Below, in pieces: positions 1-10,750 of a stretch of DNA of 64,000 nt. Both the position numbers and the translations under genes were made by a program. Within the stretch, counting starts at the first letter, position 1; every line of letters starts with the position of its first letter. The notes under the pieces were generated by a model. The model did no database searches. It was not told the DNA's origin and saw nothing but the letters and a program-made list of their open reading frames with translations. The DNA comes from Aaosphaeria pasadenensis (lineage: Eukaryota > Ascomycota > Dothideomycetes > Pleosporales), in the NCBI GenBank assembly GCA_022813625.1, contig JAKLMB010000021.1:620001-684000 (forward strand). Direction: 5' to 3'.

Positions 1-477
1 ATATCTGGCTAGATGATGGGGTCGAAGGATAGAGATAGAAGTGGATAGAGGATATTGTTGGATGGAAGGTTTGAAACAAGCACCAGGTATGGCACTGGCC
101 AGGTATATTGCTCAATTAAAATCTTTCGCTCTTCTAATAACTGAGACGGGTTGTGCATTTCGACACATAACTCATTTGGGTTCATTGTTACAGGCATTGT
201 TGAGCAAACATCAAGCCCATTTGTGCATTTTCTAAACAAAGCCCAACAAAGGTTAGCTCACCTTCTCTTTGGAGAGCCTCCACGTTTGCCCAGGCGCTAA
301 ACCCCTCATTCGTTCCCCACTACTCGTAACGCCGACCGTGAGACCCTGCATCTCGCGTTCTGTTCACTCAACCCACCTTATATTGTGAAATACATCGGAT
401 CACCAGAGGCTCTGTAATACCAATTGGTTCAGTCTCAAAGCTGTAAACGCTGTAGATACTGTATATATTAAAGCAAC
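1..477. other. Upstream region of the nucleoside hydrolase gene
   Basis: No gene recognised. The short open frames on both strands show no family features. The last ~150 bases probably hold the promoter and 5' leader of the downstream gene. The window edge may cut off a neighbouring gene that cannot be seen. Confidence 0.5.
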
Positions 478-1803
478 ATGGCTTCCCGCGCAAGCGACAA
501 GATCCCGCTCTGGCTCGACTGCGACACAGGACATGTAGGTATGACGAGCTATATGTGTAGTTCTACGAGCTTCAATGATGCTGATTTGCTGTAGGATGAC
601 GCATATGCACTTCTTATCAGTGCCCATGATCCCCGGGTCGAATTGCTAGGTGTTAGCACCGTCCACGGCAATGCCTCACTTGATCAAACAACATTCAACA
701 CAAGAGGTGTCCTCGAAGCACTGGGAAAGCGTGAAGTCAAGGTCTACTCCGGCGCAGCAAAGCCGATTGTCCGCGATGCAGTTCACGCTGCTGATATACA
801 TGGAGAATCCGGACTCGATGGCGTCACACTGTTGCCCCAGCCGATTGAACCAGCGGCTACCGATGTTGGCCATCTCGAGGCTATGTACAGAGCGCTTATG
901 TCGACGCCTCCGAATACCGCATATCTCGTGTCTACTGGTACCTTGACCAACATCGGGTTGCTCTTTCAGAAGTACACCGACTTGGCAAAGCATATCAAAG
1001 GTCTAAGCATAATGGGCGGCGCCGTTGGTGGAGGCTTCACGAATGCTCCTATGGGGAAAGTAAAGGGCGAAGGTGAACGTTTTGGAAATTGGACTGCATA
1101 TGCAGAATTCAACGTAAGAATTGATTGCTCCATGTCTTGATTGATACCCGCTGACAATGCATAGATTTACGTAGGTTCCTCAGCAATTACTCGAATGATA
1201 TCGTCAGCTTACCTTTAGCAGTGTGATCCAGAAGCATCTCAATTCATTTTCTCTCATCCCGACCTGAAGGCAAAAACCACCTTGATACCCCTTGACCTCA
1301 GCCATCAAGTCCTTGGTACCAAAACAGTCCGGTATACGCAATTGTTCGGGGCCGATCGACCTCTAGACGAGTCTTCTGCGAATTCAAAGAGCACGCCGTC
1401 CCCACTTCGATCTCTTTTCACACAGATAATGTCATTTTTCGCCGGAACGTATGCGGAAGTGTTTGCAATCACGGAAGGACCGCCATTGCATGATCCACTC
1501 GCCGTTGCAGCGGTAACTCATCCAGACATTTTTGACGACAAGGGAGGGGAACGCTTCCAGGTTGAAGTGGTAACAGAAGGTGTCCATTCGGTAACCCAGT
1601 CTGATGTCGGCGAATTGGGTCGTACTAAAGTCACCAAGCTCGCTCCTGGCGAAGGTGGCTGCAGAATCCCCCGCGGCGTCGACCTTGCTCAATTCTGGGG
1701 ACTAGTTGAAAGCTGCCTCCAGAGCGCAGATAAGGTTAGCCCAATGCCAAAACTTACATTTGAAGAACTCCAGAAGGAAGGTGTCTTTGTGGGCGTGGTA
1801 TGA
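478..1803 (+). CDS. URH1: Inosine-uridine preferring nucleoside hydrolase
   Basis: Hydrolyses the N-glycosidic bond of ribonucleosides to free base and ribose, in purine and pyrimidine salvage; probably cytosolic, since no signal peptide is seen. Model: exons 478-534, 595-1113, 1165-1170 and 1222-1803, giving 387 aa. The family signature DCDTGHDDA (residues 14-22, calcium and ribose binding) is assembled across intron 1. The sequence AEFNIYCDPEA (about 189-199) needs a 6-nt exon, ATTTAC, encoding Ile-Tyr between two 51-nt introns; skipping it would give NCDPEA. The C-terminal active-site motif PPLHDPLA lies at about 281-288. The start is the first ATG, just before the conserved N-terminal strand. 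Length is normal for the family. Preference for uridine over inosine cannot be judged from sequence alone. Confidence 0.93.
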
Positions 1804-2001
1804 TTGATGGCTTCGCCATGATCTTTAGTCTCGTCATTTATAGGGCCTTGGGAATTCTTAGAGGGTAGAAATTCATAGAGAGTCGTACAACGAATCAAGA
1901 TCATCGCCAGGCGCAACACTTACGAAACCATGCACGTCAATATGTGTATGAATATGAGCTAACGGGAGGAGAAATAGAAGGCTTCTGGAAGACAAATACA
2001 A

Positions 2002-2008
2002 TTTAGCC
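2002..2008 (-). promoter_or_regulatory. Candidate XlnR site (GGCTAAA) upstream of the xylanase
   Basis: TTTAGCC on the + strand is the complement of GGCTAAA, the classical XlnR/Xyr1 core. It lies about 745 bases upstream of the GH10 start codon. A second GGCTAR-type core (CTAGCC, 2419-2424) is nearer. A 7-mer can occur by chance, so this is a candidate only. Confidence 0.4.
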
Positions 2009-2138
2009 TGTTCAATTCTTAGCGCATTCTTTGTCGCCTTAGCACCTTAGGTATGACAGAATCACTACTAGACGGTTAGATCCTCAAATATTCCCGTTCC
2101 GTGACAGCACGGCTTACGGCTCGACGGAAATTGTCCTT

Positions 2139-2144
2139 GCGGGG
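2139..2144 (+). promoter_or_regulatory. Candidate CreA site (GCGGGG)
   Basis: Matches the SYGGRG consensus of the carbon catabolite repressor CreA, between the two candidate XlnR cores. Another match, CTGGGG, lies at 2635-2640. Both fit a glucose-repressed xylanase promoter, but the motif is short and common. Confidence 0.3.
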
Positions 2145-2649
2145 TAATTGCCATCTTAGACTTTGGCCGCGATGCTCTTCCTCCGAAGCGTGTTCTTGCG
2201 TCCTACAACTTAACATGACCACGCCTAGTACTATGAAATGACCTCCAAGAAGTCAATCATCTGAACCGCAGGAATCTACATATGTTTCATAACATCCAAA
2301 TGACTTACGAGCGATCCAAATCAATGGGCGCACGCCACCCCGGCTATTCTCATGGCGGACATTGACAGAGATTCAACTCCAGTCAGGGACCATCTCCATC
2401 CAAGACTACCACTTTGGTCTAGCCTCTTCGCCGCACTTTATATACCCTGCAAGACTTGACTCTACCTCACTTTACCCGCGGCGATCTCCTGCTCTTCCTT
2501 CTTAGCTCAACGGCCCAGCCTGGTGTTTGGATTGTTCTGGTTGTGATGTGAACGGGTTACCGGTTCAATTTGCAAATGTGGGCAATGTTTTGGTGATGAT
2601 ACCGAATTGCAGGTCCACTCCTCTAACCTGGAGACTGGGGGGAACTAGG

Positions 2650-2656
2650 TATATAA
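2650..2656 (+). promoter_or_regulatory. TATA-like element of the xylanase gene
   Basis: TATATAA lies about 95-100 bases before the xylanase ATG, a usual fungal distance. A further TTATATA lies at 2438-2444. Confidence 0.4.
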
Positions 2657-2750
2657 TCAAGAGCTACGGACCTCAAATTTTGAGAGCCAGGGCAATACAC
2701 GTTGTGAGCCTCGCCATTCTCGTTGTCGTACCAATTGGCCTTTCACAGCC

Positions 2751-3824
2751 ATGAAGCTCTCAATCTTTGCTGCGGTGCTTGCCGCCCTTCCTCTGGCAAC
2801 ATCCTCCCCAACCTGGGGACCTGGAAAGGGCCCCTACGGACCGAAAGATAAATACCCTGGCCTTGCTGTGCTTGCAAAGAGAGCCGGTCTTCAATACTTC
2901 GGAACTGCCATCGACAATGTCGTCTTGAATAACACTAGATACGTCTCGATCGCACACAACCGCTCCGAGTTCGATCAGGTCACGCCCGCCAATGGCCAGA
3001 AGTTCGTCCACATCGAGCCTCAGCGCGGAGTCTTCAATTGGACCCTCGCGAACCAGGTCATCAAGCCCGCGAAGAAGGCTCGACAATCCGTCCGCTGCCA
3101 CAACTTCATCTGGCACACGCAAGCCCCGGAGTGGCTCGAGTTCGGCAATTGGACCAAGAAGGAGCTCGTCTCCATCATGGAGAACCACATCAAAGTCGAG
3201 GCGCGCTACTTCTACGACACCTGCTTTTCGTGGGATGTCGTGAACGAGTCTTTCAACGACGATGGCACGTTCCGCGAGACCTTCTGGTACAAGACGCTCG
3301 GGAAGGAATACATTGAGCTTGCGTTCAAGTTCGCGCGCAAGTACACCTCGCCGCGAACCACGCTATACTACAACGACTACGGCATCGAGAAGGTCAACAA
3401 CAAGTCTTTGGCGATCGCCGAGCTCGTCAAGGACTTCATCAAGCGCGACATTCCCATCGACGGTGTCGGCCTGCAGGGCCACTTCCGCATGGCTACCGCA
3501 CCCAAGTACGAGGAGATTAGCGCCTCGATCGCGCAGTTTAACAAGCTCGGCGTCGAGACCGCCATTACTGAGCTCGATGTCCGCATCGAGCTCCCCGACT
3601 CGCCCGAGAAGAAGGCAAAGCAGGCAGAGGGATACGCCAATGCGGTCAAGGCATGCGTCGATGCGGATGATTGCGTCGGCGTGACAGTGTGGGATTTCTG
3701 GGATCCCGTTTCTTGGGTGCCATATACCTTCCCTGGATGGGGCAACGCATGCCTTCTCGATGATGACTTCAACAAGAAGCCTGCGTATTATGCGGTTGCC
3801 GATGTGTTGCGGGCCGCTGCCTAG
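2751..3824 (+). CDS. Secreted endo-1,4-beta-xylanase, glycoside hydrolase family 10
   Basis: Cleaves internal beta-1,4 bonds of xylan outside the cell with retention of configuration. Intronless, 357 aa. A signal peptide (MKLSIFAAVLAALPLATS) is followed by a single GH10 barrel and no carbohydrate-binding module. The acid/base glutamate is E166 in WDVVNES and the nucleophile is E274 in ITELDVR. The substrate-binding motifs WHTQAPEW (about 121-128) and VTVWDFWDP near the C-terminus are also present. Several N-glycosylation sequons occur (NNT, NRS, NWT, NES). The upstream region has candidate XlnR and CreA cores, and an XlnR-type regulator is encoded about 30 kb away. Family assignment is secure; substrate fine-specificity is not visible. 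Confidence 0.96.
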   Translation: MKLSIFAAVLAALPLATSSPTWGPGKGPYGPKDKYPGLAVLAKRAGLQYFGTAIDNVVLNNTRYVSIAHNRSEFDQVTPANGQKFVHIEPQRGVFNWTLANQVIKPAKKARQSVRCHNFIWHTQAPEWLEFGNWTKKELVSIMENHIKVEARYFYDTCFSWDVVNESFNDDGTFRETFWYKTLGKEYIELAFKFARKYTSPRTTLYYNDYGIEKVNNKSLAIAELVKDFIKRDIPIDGVGLQGHFRMATAPKYEEISASIAQFNKLGVETAITELDVRIELPDSPEKKAKQAEGYANAVKACVDADDCVGVTVWDFWDPVSWVPYTFPGWGNACLLDDDFNKKPAYYAVADVLRAAA

Positions 3825-4192
3825 GAAGTGACCTGCTCGTCCGTAAATTCATGCTAGTCGAATTAGTTGAAAACAAGTAATATATCACGATTACATATCC
3901 ACATCACAAATCATAGAAAATCAAGCTGATCAAAGTGTCTTTATTTGCCTCTTGGTGTCCCTGATATCCGTCTTATCAGAGATCTATCATGACAATGTGG
4001 AACCACCCATCCCCTTCCATATCCGGCCGCACCATGATAGACATTGCCCAAAAGATATCCACTCTTCTCTTGTTCCCTCAGAATCTAACAAAGTGCCTCC
4101 ATTCCCCATTCGATTCATTCCTTCACCCCGCCATTCAGCAGCTGCAACATCTCTCCGCAGCAATGAGCACCGTGGAGAAGCCCTCCATCCTA
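3825..4192. other. Convergent 3' region
   Basis: Lies between the ends of the xylanase and the cysteine-rich gene; presumably holds both 3' untranslated regions. No gene recognised. Confidence 0.5.
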
Positions 4193-4607
4193 CTACTTAG
4201 GACATCCCCAAGAGCACTTCCCGCACTCCTGGTCTCGGCCACGCATGTAGTAGCAGCAGTACTCGAAGCACTGCCTGAACGTATTCGGAGCATGGCACTC
4301 GCGGTTGTAGTACGGGGTCGCGCAGCAGGCCTGCCGCAGTGCTGTCGTTAGGTGCGGAGCTCTTTCACTTTGGATGTTTGGAGATGGCAGAGAGGGAGAG
4401 GGAGAGGGAGATGAGGGGGGTTTGACTTACAGTCATGCAGGGCGTGTGGATGTCGGAGCACTTGTGCGATTTGCACGGGTGGATCCAAGAGCCATCGGCG
4501 GGTTCGAGGGGGTTGGAGGTGAGGTTTACAGCGGTGTTGGTGAGAGGCGTGCCGGTTGTGAGGGTAAGGAGGGGGAGGAGAATGGTAGCTGTTGTGAGGA
4601 GCTTCAT
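4193..4607 (-). CDS. Small secreted cysteine-rich protein, 12 Cys
   Basis: Family not recognised. Reading in the minus direction, exon 1 (4607-4431, 59 codons) ends at a GTAAGT donor. A 100-nt intron with a CTAAC branch site leads to exon 2 (4330-4193, 45 codons plus stop), giving 104 aa. The nearer AG only five bases after CTAAC is too close to use; the next AG gives a frame rich in cysteine. A signal peptide (MKLLTTATILLPLLTLTTG) is evident. Mature cysteines fall at residues 45, 50, 57, 61, 62, 71, 80, 84, 85, 95, 98 and 102, an even number suited to six disulfides, ending CGKCSWGCPK. There is one sequon, NLTS. This architecture is typical of apoplastic effectors or antimicrobial peptides, but function is inference only. 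Unspliced reading would miss nine of the twelve cysteines. Confidence 0.72.
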
Positions 4608-5399
4608 CGTGAAGAAGTCTGCTTCTCCGGCGGTTGTTTTCGTGTTTGGATTTTGGTTTTGACAGGTTTTTGGGGGGATTGAGAGGTTGGTGGTTGAGGG
4701 AGTGAGTCTAAGTAGTATCGTGAAGTTGGACTATGCTCCCACCTTCACTCCCTCAATTCCCCACGTACTCTCTCTTCGTCCCTATTTCTCACTGTCAATC
4801 CTATTGGAATCGTACAAAGCGCGCAGACACCTCAAATCTACACCGCCTTCCTCTACAAAAGATTGCTCGCATGACACCTCTATGCCTTTTAGCTTTCCAC
4901 ACAAACACCATCCGTCAACCTAGCTTAGCGGGGTGTAATCCAGTCTTGTTTCCCACATTCGAAAACGAGTTCTCGATGAAGGAGAACAGAAGGTTTATGG
5001 GAACAAGGAGGTGTGTTTGCACAGACTCTTATCATTTCTTAAAGATGACGCTAGAGGAGCGCATCTCCATCATTGGAAGATAGGTTGAGAGGAGAGGGAC
5101 AGACGGCGTACCGCTATTGTTCATGATCTGATACTATATAGTGCCAATAGTGGAAACAATATATATTGACTTTTCTATGTCAGTTGGTTCAAACATAAGG
5201 GTATAAAGATAAAGAATCAATATAGCATATCACAAAAGACAGATAAAGGTAGTACCTAATCTATGCATTTTTTGTACTCTAAGACTATATACTTTAGGCA
5301 CAGAAGAACTGTAAACATTGATACCAGCAGCGCAAACGTCTGCAGTAGACAGCCTTCCTCTATCTGCCTTTCGTTCCATCGTTCCGGAACCATCTACAT
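4608..5399. other. Intergenic region
   Basis: Promoter side of the cysteine-rich gene and 3' side of the amine oxidase. The part at about 5110-5340 is AT-rich. No gene recognised. Confidence 0.5.
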
Positions 5400-7887
5400 T
5401 TAGAACACACCCAACAACTGATCATCGTCCCTCAATGGGAAGGACTTGGGCGGGTTGGCTCCGTTAGTCTCAGGGACAACACTGCCCTTCTTATCACCCT
5501 CGCGCTTGTTGAAGATAACAGCATTGGTCAGATCAACGGTCTGCTCGACATCGCCCCAGTTCTGCGGCGCGAACATGACGCTGCTGTGAGCCTCTGTCAT
5601 CAACGTGTTCGGAATGTCCTCGGCGCGAGTGTAGTGATGCATGCCCAAGTTGAACCAGACCGCGAGATCTTCCTGGATGAGGCTCTCGCCGTCGAAGAAA
5701 TCGTAGAAGGCTACCATGGGGTCGGCGGGGAGGTTCTGGTTGAGGGCGGCCGAGGAGTGGGGTTCGGTGTCGTGGTGACGAGAGACGGCGAAGGCTTGCT
5801 TGTAGGCTTCGCCGTTCTTGAGGAAGAAGGGGTTTGTGTGCGACGCAAGGTGGACGTTGGAGAGACCGGGGATCACACGGTAGCCTCGGGGAAGTCCCCA
5901 TTTGTTGGTGTGTGCTTTGTTGATGACAGTGTACATGGATTGTCCGTTCTTGGGGAGCTCGAGAAGGCCTGAGTCTTCATTGGCGAGCTCGGTGATGTTG
6001 TAGCGCATTTGCTCGAAGGTGCCGAGCTCGGGGTACCATGCTGGATGGCTGGTTAGTATTGGTATGATTATTATGTGGGTCTTGACTCACGTTGGGTAAT
6101 GTTCTCTACGATAATGTCGGTCTTCTGGAAAGTGTTGTTCGCATCGATGAGGTCGAAATCGGCCTTGAAGTTCATCACGTGGGTGTGAAGGGTTCCAGCA
6201 ATGGTCTCTTGAACTCGTGGTCCCCATTTGCCTTCATCATCAGGTCGGTAGTAATTAGCCTGGATGTAGCCCGAGGCGCGAGCATCAACAGCTATGCTTC
6301 CATCGACGAAGAATTGGTAGTCCCAGAGGTAATCATAGTTACCTACGGTAGCGATCTGGCGAACTGTCAACTTGGATCCCTTGGTGCTGTGGGTGTAACT
6401 CGAGTCGGTGTGTCGTGTCACTGGGAAACCAATGTCGGATTCGAAGATGCATAGTCCGTTTTTCTTGTTGACTACTGACTCGCCATTGGTTAAGGTGGCG
6501 TTCCAGTAAGTTGCGTGGTACGGGCAGTCATAACCGGGGATGAGACGACCAACATCGATGCCGATGCCGTAGAAACGGTCGTTGTAAGCCGTACCAGCCT
6601 GGAAGGGATTGTTGCCAGCGTATTGTGCAACAGCATCTAGAAACCTAATCAGATATAATATATGGATAAAAAACCCTCCAGGAGGACTTACCTTGAAGCG
6701 AAAGTTCGTACAGAATTCGCTCTCCTTTGTACTTGACGTCAAAGAACTGAATACCAACATCGCGATCGAATCGTGTGTAGAAGGACCATCCGAGATACTC
6801 GACATAACGGTTCTCGTCATCGACCTTGTATCGCTTGCCATCCAACTCAACACTGACAGGAGCCAATCGGTTCTCCAATTCACGGATTGGGCCCTTGCGA
6901 TCTTTCCTCAAGAAGGACTCATCGCTCGAAGGAGGAGGTGACTGTGTGATCTTTCCAGCTTCGAATGCCTCTCTGAAGTCCTCGACGGATGTATATACGA
7001 CAAGATTATAAACAATCATCCTGCACTTGTACAACGCGGGGTCACTGCCGCCAATGTCGAAGTTGACATACAAGTCGGAAGGCTGGTCGTAAGGGGCAAG
7101 TCCGGCGCGACGCCATGGCGTCCAGACGTACGAAGTGCTGCCGTCCATGGAGGAAGGCGACTGGACAAAGTAGGCAGCGTTGGTCCTCTCATCATCGGCG
7201 CCATAGTACTGCAGGCCGGTCAAGTTGAACGTGATGTCAGCAATGCTGGACATAGTCTTGGTGACGATTTCATCGATAGCGGCAGATCTAGGGCCATCAC
7301 CGACTCGGGCATTGAATGGGACGCGTGCCGAGCGAGAGTAGAAGTAGTCGAGGGTCTGAATCGTCGTCTCTGAGCTAACTGGAAGAGGTCCGACCTAATC
7401 ACGTCAATTCACATTCCTTCTAGTCGTCAAGCTTTGTCGGACTTACATAGTATTCAGAGACATCGGGATCAGCCTTGCCACCCTCGTTGATGACAACTCT
7501 TGCATATCGAGGGGGTAGGGGACCATTTCCGTCCAGGTATGAAAGAACATCGGTCTTGTTCGGGTACAAGGACTCGATGATCCAGATGTAGTTGTCGGTC
7601 TGGGACAGGGTCTCGCTCTTGGTGGATGTCAAGTTGAGGTTCTGCTTAGGGTCGTATAGCCATGCTTTCACGTCCGACAATTCGGCTTCGGATAGAGGAG
7701 TGAATGGCGATGGCAATTTAGCTACCGTAGGGATATCGACAGGAGCAGGGCATAACGATTCATTGTTACTGCGCCGGCTCAATCCAGAGAATACAGTTCG
7801 GGCAGGAGATTGAACACTGGGTGCTGCTGCCACCAGGGAGTGGAAGGGCAAAGAGAGCAAGAAAGACACCGCGAGAGAGGACCTCAT
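5400..7887 (-). CDS. Secreted copper amine oxidase (TPQ cofactor)
   Basis: Oxidatively deaminates primary amines to aldehyde, ammonia and hydrogen peroxide. Exons in reading order: 7887-7447, 7394-6692, 6636-6091, 6040-5400; 776 aa. The introns are 52-55 nt. A signal peptide (MRSSLAVSFLLSLPFHSLVAA) points to secretion or the endomembrane system, unlike the shorter peroxisomal fungal enzymes. The topaquinone precursor is Y482 in TVGNYDYLWDY, and the catalytic base is probably D401 in YNDRFYGIGID. Copper ligands are H532 and H534 (LHTHVMNF) plus a histidine in LGMHHYTRAED (698-699). Splicing restores QPWYPELGTF. The gene is divergent from a Zn2Cys6 regulator 1.15 kb away. The overall plan resembles diamine-oxidase-like enzymes; the amine substrate is unknown. 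Confidence 0.93.
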
Positions 7888-9039
7888 GATGGCAGAGACA
7901 ACGAGCTGAAGTGGCTGCTGAGAGATGCAAACAATTGAATCGGACCATGAGCGACCTCATATTTATATTTTGCATGCCTCCGATTGCTCATCGGAGCTTG
8001 TGCATTTGGATAGATTCTTATCTGCTATCTTGCAATGTGCTTCTTAGTACGTTGAAGCGTGGAGCTTCTTTTGGTGTGCGATTTTCTCATTCCCTACTTT
8101 GATATGGAGTTCGCTATAGCTGTTGATGCTCTTCTCATGCTTGTGCAAACATAGATTTTAGCTACATATTCCGAATTGGGTCTGGAGAGTTGGTCACGAA
8201 TGGTTCCATGATGGACACTAGACCTCATTCAGCGCTGATATCCTGTACCCCTGTCGCCCATGTGCGTGCAAAGGTTCCTTGTTCTCTGAATGGCTGGCTC
8301 AAGCCGTCTCGGCCATTCGGTGCCCTTTTCCGAACATCCCGCTAAACATTGGGCTGGGTACTTACATAGGACTAGGTAGTTCATCAATCAAGCAAGAGAT
8401 AAGGAGGAACCAACTTGTGCTTGTACTTGCTTGCACTCGAAGATGCATCTGCTAGCCACCGCCTTTATCGCATATCAATCATTGGCACCCCGCACGATTT
8501 GCAATACAAACTACACGGCCACTGAAGTCTGCCATACGGTCGACATTGTCCGTTCAAGCGATCGGCTGTATCCCAAGTCCAGGCGCATGTGGAGAAGATG
8601 AAGAACGCGGAATGATGCGCTATCAACCCCACGCCCTCGAACGCGGAGTAGAAAATGTTCCAATTGTCCCGCACTTTTACCGTCGCCCTCACTCAAGGTT
8701 GAGTTTTTATCATCGTAGATAAAGAAACACCACACAATTGAGTCATCATGGCTGTCTTGGCATGATAAGAGGAGGGCCGCCGAAGTTCGCACGGCAACGA
8801 TTGGCCGGTTGAGGTATTCCTAAACGGGACAGCTGTACGTAGCATGCAGTACCCAGAGGCTCGGGCTATGATTTTGTGTCGACGTCTATGGGATGTGAAG
8901 TGTCCATCACTTCGCTGCGAAACCGTGAAACCAATGGGCATTGTATCGATGGTGTCGACGAATCCGATCATATTGAAGAACGCGGACGTTCAAGGAGTGA
9001 CCATTGTGGGCTTCACAGTGTGCGGTTGAGCTTGCTCAG
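7888..9039. other. Divergent promoter region, amine oxidase / Zn2Cys6 regulator
   Basis: No gene recognised. It separates two genes read outward, so both promoters should lie here. It includes a CCG-CGG-CGG cluster described separately. Confidence 0.55.
8304..8320. promoter_or_regulatory. CCG-N3-CGG-N5-CGG cluster, candidate Zn2Cys6 site
   Basis: CCG TCT CGG CCATT CGG gives both an everted and a direct CGG pair, the kind of triplet arrangement Zn2Cys6 dimers bind. It lies between the amine oxidase and the regulator. No binding data; triplets are common. Confidence 0.25.
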
Positions 9040-10750
9040 ATGTCATCCTTCTTCAGACGGTCGCGTACTGGTGTGTGTCCCCACCGTTCGTCCCCAATGC
9101 TGTTCGCTATTCTGACAGTCAATGCGAGGTTGTGTGGATTGCAAGCATCTCCGAATCAAATGCGACGAGTCGAAGCCAACGTGCAAGAGATGTGAAGTGA
9201 GAGGTGTCGTATGCGGCGGATACCCTCTCCAGATCCGATGGGTCAATGATCCTTCTCCAAACGACGAGCCTGCCCGTGCTCTCAAGAAGCAACATCAAGG
9301 ACAGCACAACATCATTGAACCCTCGGGGTTCTCGAGAAGCTATGAGAACCATACAAAAGCCCTCGAGCTCAGGACTGGAAGCATCTATTTGTCCGACATA
9401 CATTGTATGCTGGCATTCCCAGACAGGCTTCAACTACATAGCACATTGGACAAAAATCTCTACGACCATTCTGTGTCTACACTACCAAACTTGGTGTTTC
9501 TCAACAGATTGCGTTCCCGCGACATCAACAACGCGCACATATGGGCCCTACACAATGCCGACTCCGGCGTGCGTGCCGCATTACTTCTGTCATCCGCCAC
9601 CCATCTCTTCATCAAAGGATGCGTGCCCGAGGTAGACTTCCTCAGGATCCGACAAAGGGCATTCCGCGCCGTCAGGACCGGAGTCGAAGCCAGCCTGGGA
9701 CGTAGAACCAGACGCACCTCCAGCATATCCAATTGCCTTTCCATAACAACACAAGAGCAAAAGCTACCCTCGTACAGCCTGGACGTCCTCATCACCGCCT
9801 CGCTCAAACTCGCCGCCACCGCGCTGATCAACGGAGAACTTCTCGAAAACGCACTTCCCATCCTACAGGGCACCGCTTTCCTCGTCATGGAACGCCATCG
9901 AGTAGCCAGGTTGATCTCTAGCGACTTCTCAGCGAACGAACCCAACTCGCCAATTCTGGCGATATCCGTCAGAATGCTAGCCTACTTCGACATAATGTCG
10001 AGCGTCCCCTGCGCCCGAGCCCCCTACCTCCCCGAGGAATACTGGCTCACAGACAAGCAATGCACATCGCAAGAGAACATCGACGGCTCCGGGCTCGACC
10101 CGGCAATGGGCTGTTTTCCCATCGTCTTCGCGCTCCTCGGCCGCAGCGCCGCCCTCATCGACGCCCGCTTCTCCGGATCCCTAAGCCCATCGCACGCCAC
10201 CAGCATCGCACAAACCCTCCTCCACGACCTCGAACACTGGACGCCCCTCCCCCGCCGCCGTCACGCACGCCCAACCTCCCCACCTCCCCACGACGACGAA
10301 TACGCCATCTGCGTGTCGGCAGGCAACGCATACAGCCTCGCAACCCGGATCTACCTCCTCCGCAGCTGGGACCACGACCCGGACTCCCCCGCGATCCAGC
10401 CCCTCGTCAAGCAGCTGCACTTCGAGATCCTCAACGTCCCCATGCACTCCGCGCCCATGACCACCATGCTGTGGCCGCTGTGGGTGCTGGGGTGCGAGAG
10501 CTACACGGCCGAGATGCGGGATGCGATGGTGCTGCGCACGCTGGGCCTGCTGTTCGAGAGGAACACGTTTAGGAATATTCAGCAGACGCGGGAGATGCTG
10601 GAGTCGAGGATTTGGAGGCTGGAGGGGGGTGACCGCGGGGGTTTGGACGGAGGGGATGAGGAGGGGGGGCGTGATGGTTGTCGGCGGTATGGGCAGGCTG
10701 AGTGGGTGAGGTTTTGCTGGGAGGAGGGGATTAGGCTTATATTGGCTTGA
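9040..10750 (+). CDS. Zn2Cys6 fungal transcription factor
   Basis: Binuclear zinc cluster regulator, presumably nuclear; targets unknown. Exons 9040-9070 and 9129-10750, 550 aa. The plain open frame would begin at 9122 and lose the usual lead-in to the cluster. A 31-nt first exon (MSSFFRRSRT) joined through a 58-nt intron with a CTGAC branch site gives RSRTGCVDCKHLRIKCDE. Cysteines at 12, 15, 22, 29, 32 and 39 have the canonical C-x2-C-x6-C-x6-C-x2-C-x6-C spacing. The remaining ~500 aa look like the divergent all-helical domain of this class, with a Gly/Arg-rich stretch near the C-terminus. The gene diverges from the amine oxidase, so control of that gene is plausible but untested. Confidence 0.88.

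Larger units (their letters stand above)
1804..2750. other. Intergenic region holding the xylanase promoter
   Basis: No gene recognised. Candidate XlnR, CreA and TATA elements are listed separately. A short open frame from 2527 runs into the xylanase start but looks like chance. Confidence 0.6.

Noticed and set aside
9..239. Open frames on both strands at the left edge
   Set aside because: Overlapping on both strands, no family features and no partner exon; probably chance.
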